A program made the position numbers and the translations under genes. Below are positions 14,531 to 16,779 of a stretch of 16,779 nt of DNA, one piece after another (position 1 is the stretch's first letter; each line of letters opens with the position of its first letter). The notes beneath the pieces were generated by a model, which saw nothing but the letters and a program-made list of their open reading frames with translations, did not search any database and was not told the origin of the DNA. The DNA comes from JACQFK01 sp964619955 (GTDB lineage Bacteria; Planctomycetota; MHYJ01; JACPRB01), in the NCBI GenBank assembly GCA_964619955.1, contig CAZUJF010000060.1:1-16779 (forward strand), given 5' to 3'.

Positions 14531-14874
14531 CAGCCGGGGGGCCAGGCCAGGGCCCGGCCGGCCAGCAGGTGCAGATGGAGGTGGAACACGGACTGGCCGC
14601 CGTCCCGGCCCGTGTTGATGATCGTCCTATAGCCCGACTCCGACACCTTCTCCTGACGGGCCAGCGTCCCGGCGAGCATCAGCATCCGGCCCAGCAGCGC
14701 CGCGTCGGGCTCACCCGCCTCGTTCAGGGAGGCCAGGTGCCGCTTCGGGATGATGAGCAGGTGCAGCGGCGCCTGCGGCTGGATGTCCCGGAACGCGACC
14801 AGGTCCTCCGTCTCCGCGACGAAGGGGACCTTGAGCGCCCCCGAGGCGATCCTGCAGAACAGGCAGTCCGCCAT
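14530..14874 (-). CDS. HIT-family (HINT/PKCI-type) nucleotide hydrolase
   Basis: About 114 residues are visible: MADCLFCRIASGALKVPFVAE at the N-terminus with the zinc-type CxxC, LHLLIIPKRHLASLN, and the catalytic histidine triad FHLHLHLLAGRALAWPPG. HIT proteins hydrolyse nucleoside phosphoramidates and related nucleotides. Related HINT proteins end exactly at WPPG, and here the next codon is TGN with its last base in the gap (14530), so the stop is probably TGA and the gene is essentially complete. The ATG shares one base with the dnaK stop (TGATG) and has no Shine-Dalgarno of its own, so it depends on coupling to dnaK translation. Confidence 0.88.
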
Positions 14875-16779
14875 CACTTGGTCTTGAAATCGGCGTCGAT
14901 GATCTTCTCGTCGCCGGGGCCGCCCTTGCCGCCGCCGGCCGCGCCTCCGCCCGCCGCACCGGCCTGGGGCGGCGCCTCCGCGGCGCCCGCCGCGGCCTGG
15001 GCCTGCTGGGCCTTCGCCGCCGCCTCGTAGAGCTGCTGCGAAATCCCGTGCATCGCCTGGTTCACGGCCTCGATCTCGCGCTTGAGGGCAGCGACGTCCT
15101 CGCTGTCCTTCAGCTTCTTCAGCGCCTCGACGGCCTTCTCGATCTTCGCCTTGTCGTCGGCGGAAACCTTCTCGCCGTGCTCCTTCAGCGCCTTCTCCGT
15201 GGAGTAGATCGTGTGGTCGGCCTGGTTGCGGACCTCCGCGACCTCCTTGCGCTGCTTGTCCTTCTCGCCGAACTGCTCCGCATCCTTCACCATCTTCTCG
15301 ATCTCCTTCTCGGAGAGACCGGTCGACGCGGTGATGCGGATCTGCGCCTCCTTGCCCGTCGCCTTGTCCTTGGCGGAGACGTTCAGAATGCCGCTGGCGT
15401 CGATGTCGAACGTGACCTCGATCTGCGGCACGCCGCGCGGGGCGGGCGGGATCCCGCCCAGGTCGAAGTTGCCGAGCTTGCGGTTGTCCTCCGCGAGGGG
15501 CCGCTCGCCCTGGTAGACCTCCACCGTCACGCCGGCCTGGTTGTCGGCCGCCGTGGAGAACGTCTGCGACTTCTTCGTGGGGATCGTCGTGTTGCGCTGG
15601 ATCAGCGGGACCATGAGGCCGCCCTCGACCTTCAGGCCCAGCGTGAGGGGGCTGACGTCGAGCAGCAGGATGTCCTTCACGTCGCCGGAGAGCACCGCCC
15701 CCTGGATGGCCGCACCGACCGCGACCACCTCGTCGGGGTTCATGCTCTTGTTCGGCTCCCGCCCGAAGAACTCCTTCACCAGCTGCTGGATCTTCGGAAT
15801 GCGGGTCGAGCCGCCGACGAGCACCACCTCGTCGATGTCCTTCGCCTTCAGCTTCGCGTCCGACAGCGCGCTCTCGCAGGGGCGGAGCGAGGACTCCAGC
15901 AGATCGCCCACGAGCTGCTCGAACTTCGAGCGCGTGATGCGGCTGCTGAGATGGATCGGCGACCGGCTTGCGTCCTGTGCGATGAAGGGCAGGTTGATCT
16001 CCGTCTCCGTCATGCTGGAGAGCTCGCACTTCGCCTTCTCGCAGGCCTCCCGCAGGCGCTGCAGCGCCATCGGATCCTTGCGCAGGTCGAGGCCGCTCGT
16101 CTTCTGGAACTCCGACGCGACATACTCGATCAGCCGGTGGTCGAAGTCGTCGCCGCCGAGGTGCGTGTTGCCGTTGGTGGACAGCACCTGGAGGACCTCG
16201 TTGTCGACCTCGAGGATCGAGACGTCGAAGGTGCCGCCGCCGAGGTCGTAGATCGCGATCTTGCGCACGCCGCGCTTCTTGTCCAGGCCGAACGCGAGCG
16301 CCGCGGCCGTGGGCTCGTTGAAGACGCGCTTGACGTCGAAGCCGGCGATGCGGCCGGCCTCCTTGGTCGCCTGCCGCTGCGCGTCGTTGAAGTACGCGGG
16401 GCAGGTGATGACCGCCTCGGTGATCTTTTCGCCGAGATAGGCCTCCGCCGTCTCCTTCAGGTCCGCCAGGACCATCGCGGAGATCTCCTGGGGGCTGTAC
16501 ACCTTCTCGCGGATCTTCACCCGCGACGGCTCGTCCGGCGCGCCGACGATCTCGTAGGAGAGCAGCTTCTCCTCCTGGGCCGCCTCGCTGCGGCGCCGCC
16601 CCATGAAGCGCTTGATCGACGACACCGTGTTCTTCGGATTCACCACGGCCTGGCGCTTCGCCAGCTGCCCGACCAGGCGGTCGCCCGATTCGGGGAAGCC
16701 CACCACCGACGGCGTCAGATTGGAGCCGTGCTTGTTGGCGATGACCTTGACTTCCTTGCCTTCCATGATGGCGACCACC
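14874..16779 (-). CDS. dnaK: Chaperone DnaK (Hsp70), N-terminus beyond the window
   Basis: About 634 residues are visible, starting inside the ATPase domain at VVAIMEGKEVKVIAN. Only about 15 residues are missing, including the first phosphate loop (IDLGTTNS in relatives). Seen: TPSVVGFPESGDRLVGQLAK, the signature IYDLGGGTFDVS, VLVGGSTRIPKIQQLV, the linker DILLLDVSPLTLGL, the substrate-binding beta domain (SQTFSTAADNQAGVTVEVYQGER), the helical lid, and a Gly/Ala-rich tail ending EKIIDADFKTK. The usual bacterial tail continues ADFEEVKD or similar, so the last residues are atypical. DnaK folds and protects proteins with DnaJ and GrpE, neither of which is in view. The promoter lies outside the window. 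The gene is followed without a gap by the HIT gene. Confidence 0.96.
   Translation of the reverse strand, partial: VVAIMEGKEVKVIANKHGSNLTPSVVGFPESGDRLVGQLAKRQAVVNPKNTVSSIKRFMGRRRSEAAQEEKLLSYEIVGAPDEPSRVKIREKVYSPQEISAMVLADLKETAEAYLGEKITEAVITCPAYFNDAQRQATKEAGRIAGFDVKRVFNEPTAAALAFGLDKKRGVRKIAIYDLGGGTFDVSILEVDNEVLQVLSTNGNTHLGGDDFDHRLIEYVASEFQKTSGLDLRKDPMALQRLREACEKAKCELSSMTETEINLPFIAQDASRSPIHLSSRITRSKFEQLVGDLLESSLRPCESALSDAKLKAKDIDEVVLVGGSTRIPKIQQLVKEFFGREPNKSMNPDEVVAVGAAIQGAVLSGDVKDILLLDVSPLTLGLKVEGGLMVPLIQRNTTIPTKKSQTFSTAADNQAGVTVEVYQGERPLAEDNRKLGNFDLGGIPPAPRGVPQIEVTFDIDASGILNVSAKDKATGKEAQIRITASTGLSEKEIEKMVKDAEQFGEKDKQRKEVAEVRNQADHTIYSTEKALKEHGEKVSADDKAKIEKAVEALKKLKDSEDVAALKREIEAVNQAMHGISQQLYEAAAKAQQAQAAAGAAEAPPQAGAAGGGAAGGGKGGPGDEKIIDADFKTK

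Noticed and set aside
1..16779. CRISPR arrays, tRNA, rRNA, insertion sequences, attachment sites, replication origin
   Set aside because: No regularly spaced repeats, cloverleaf-like tRNA segments, transposase or integrase genes, or DnaA-box clusters were seen on reading both strands.

Overview
The window looks like part of a high-GC, probably diderm bacterial chromosome recovered from a metagenome, because it carries a 100-N scaffold gap. A GldA/GldF/GldG/DUF4340 transport operon, two HEAT-type repeat proteins, a DUF4013-like membrane protein and a small zinc-ribbon/transmembrane protein resemble gene content of Planctomycetota and related environmental phyla. That assignment is a soft inference and no marker here settles it. 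TGA, TAA and TAG all serve as stops, so the standard bacterial code applies. There is no rRNA, tRNA, CRISPR array, transposase or phage gene. Except for the left end, coding is dense and intergenic gaps are short.

Layout. At 1-894 (+) is the 3' part of an unrecognised coiled-coil/HEAT-like gene with visibly lower GC than the rest. At 981-3410 (-) an inositol-monophosphatase-family gene is followed by a large HEAT-repeat gene. At 3516-7410 (+) are a DUF4013-like membrane protein, a serine hydrolase of the beta-lactamase family split by one in-frame TGA, a PyrK-type flavin/2Fe-2S electron-transfer subunit, a 6-phospho-3-hexuloisomerase (HxlB) overlapping pyrK, and a double-zinc-ribbon membrane protein. 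At 7413-9225 (-) are accB and accC, the biotin carrier and biotin carboxylase of acetyl-CoA carboxylase. At 9276-14323 (-) is a four-gene ABC-transport operon with overlapping or closely spaced genes. At 14431-14530 is the gap. At 14530-16779 (-) is dnaK, missing its N-terminus at the window edge, overlapping a HIT-family hydrolase gene.

Regulation readable from sequence. Three minus-strand transcription units (the phosphatase, accB and the ABC operon) have a promoter with an extended -35 of the form TTGAC(A/G)CCCC, a 17-bp spacer and a TATAAT-like -10. For the phosphatase and accB, and possibly pyrK on the plus strand, the -10 lies only 8-12 nt before the start codon and no Shine-Dalgarno is seen, which predicts leaderless or nearly leaderless mRNAs. 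Downstream operon genes instead use either good Shine-Dalgarno sequences or stop/start overlaps.

Most of the window is ordinary housekeeping sequence. The points most worth following are the TGA placed exactly in the catalytic YxN motif of an otherwise intact hydrolase, the pyrK-hxlB gene pair, the promoter/leaderless pattern, and the scaffold gap, which probably hides the terminator after dnaK-HIT. I do not see a clearly new multi-gene system.
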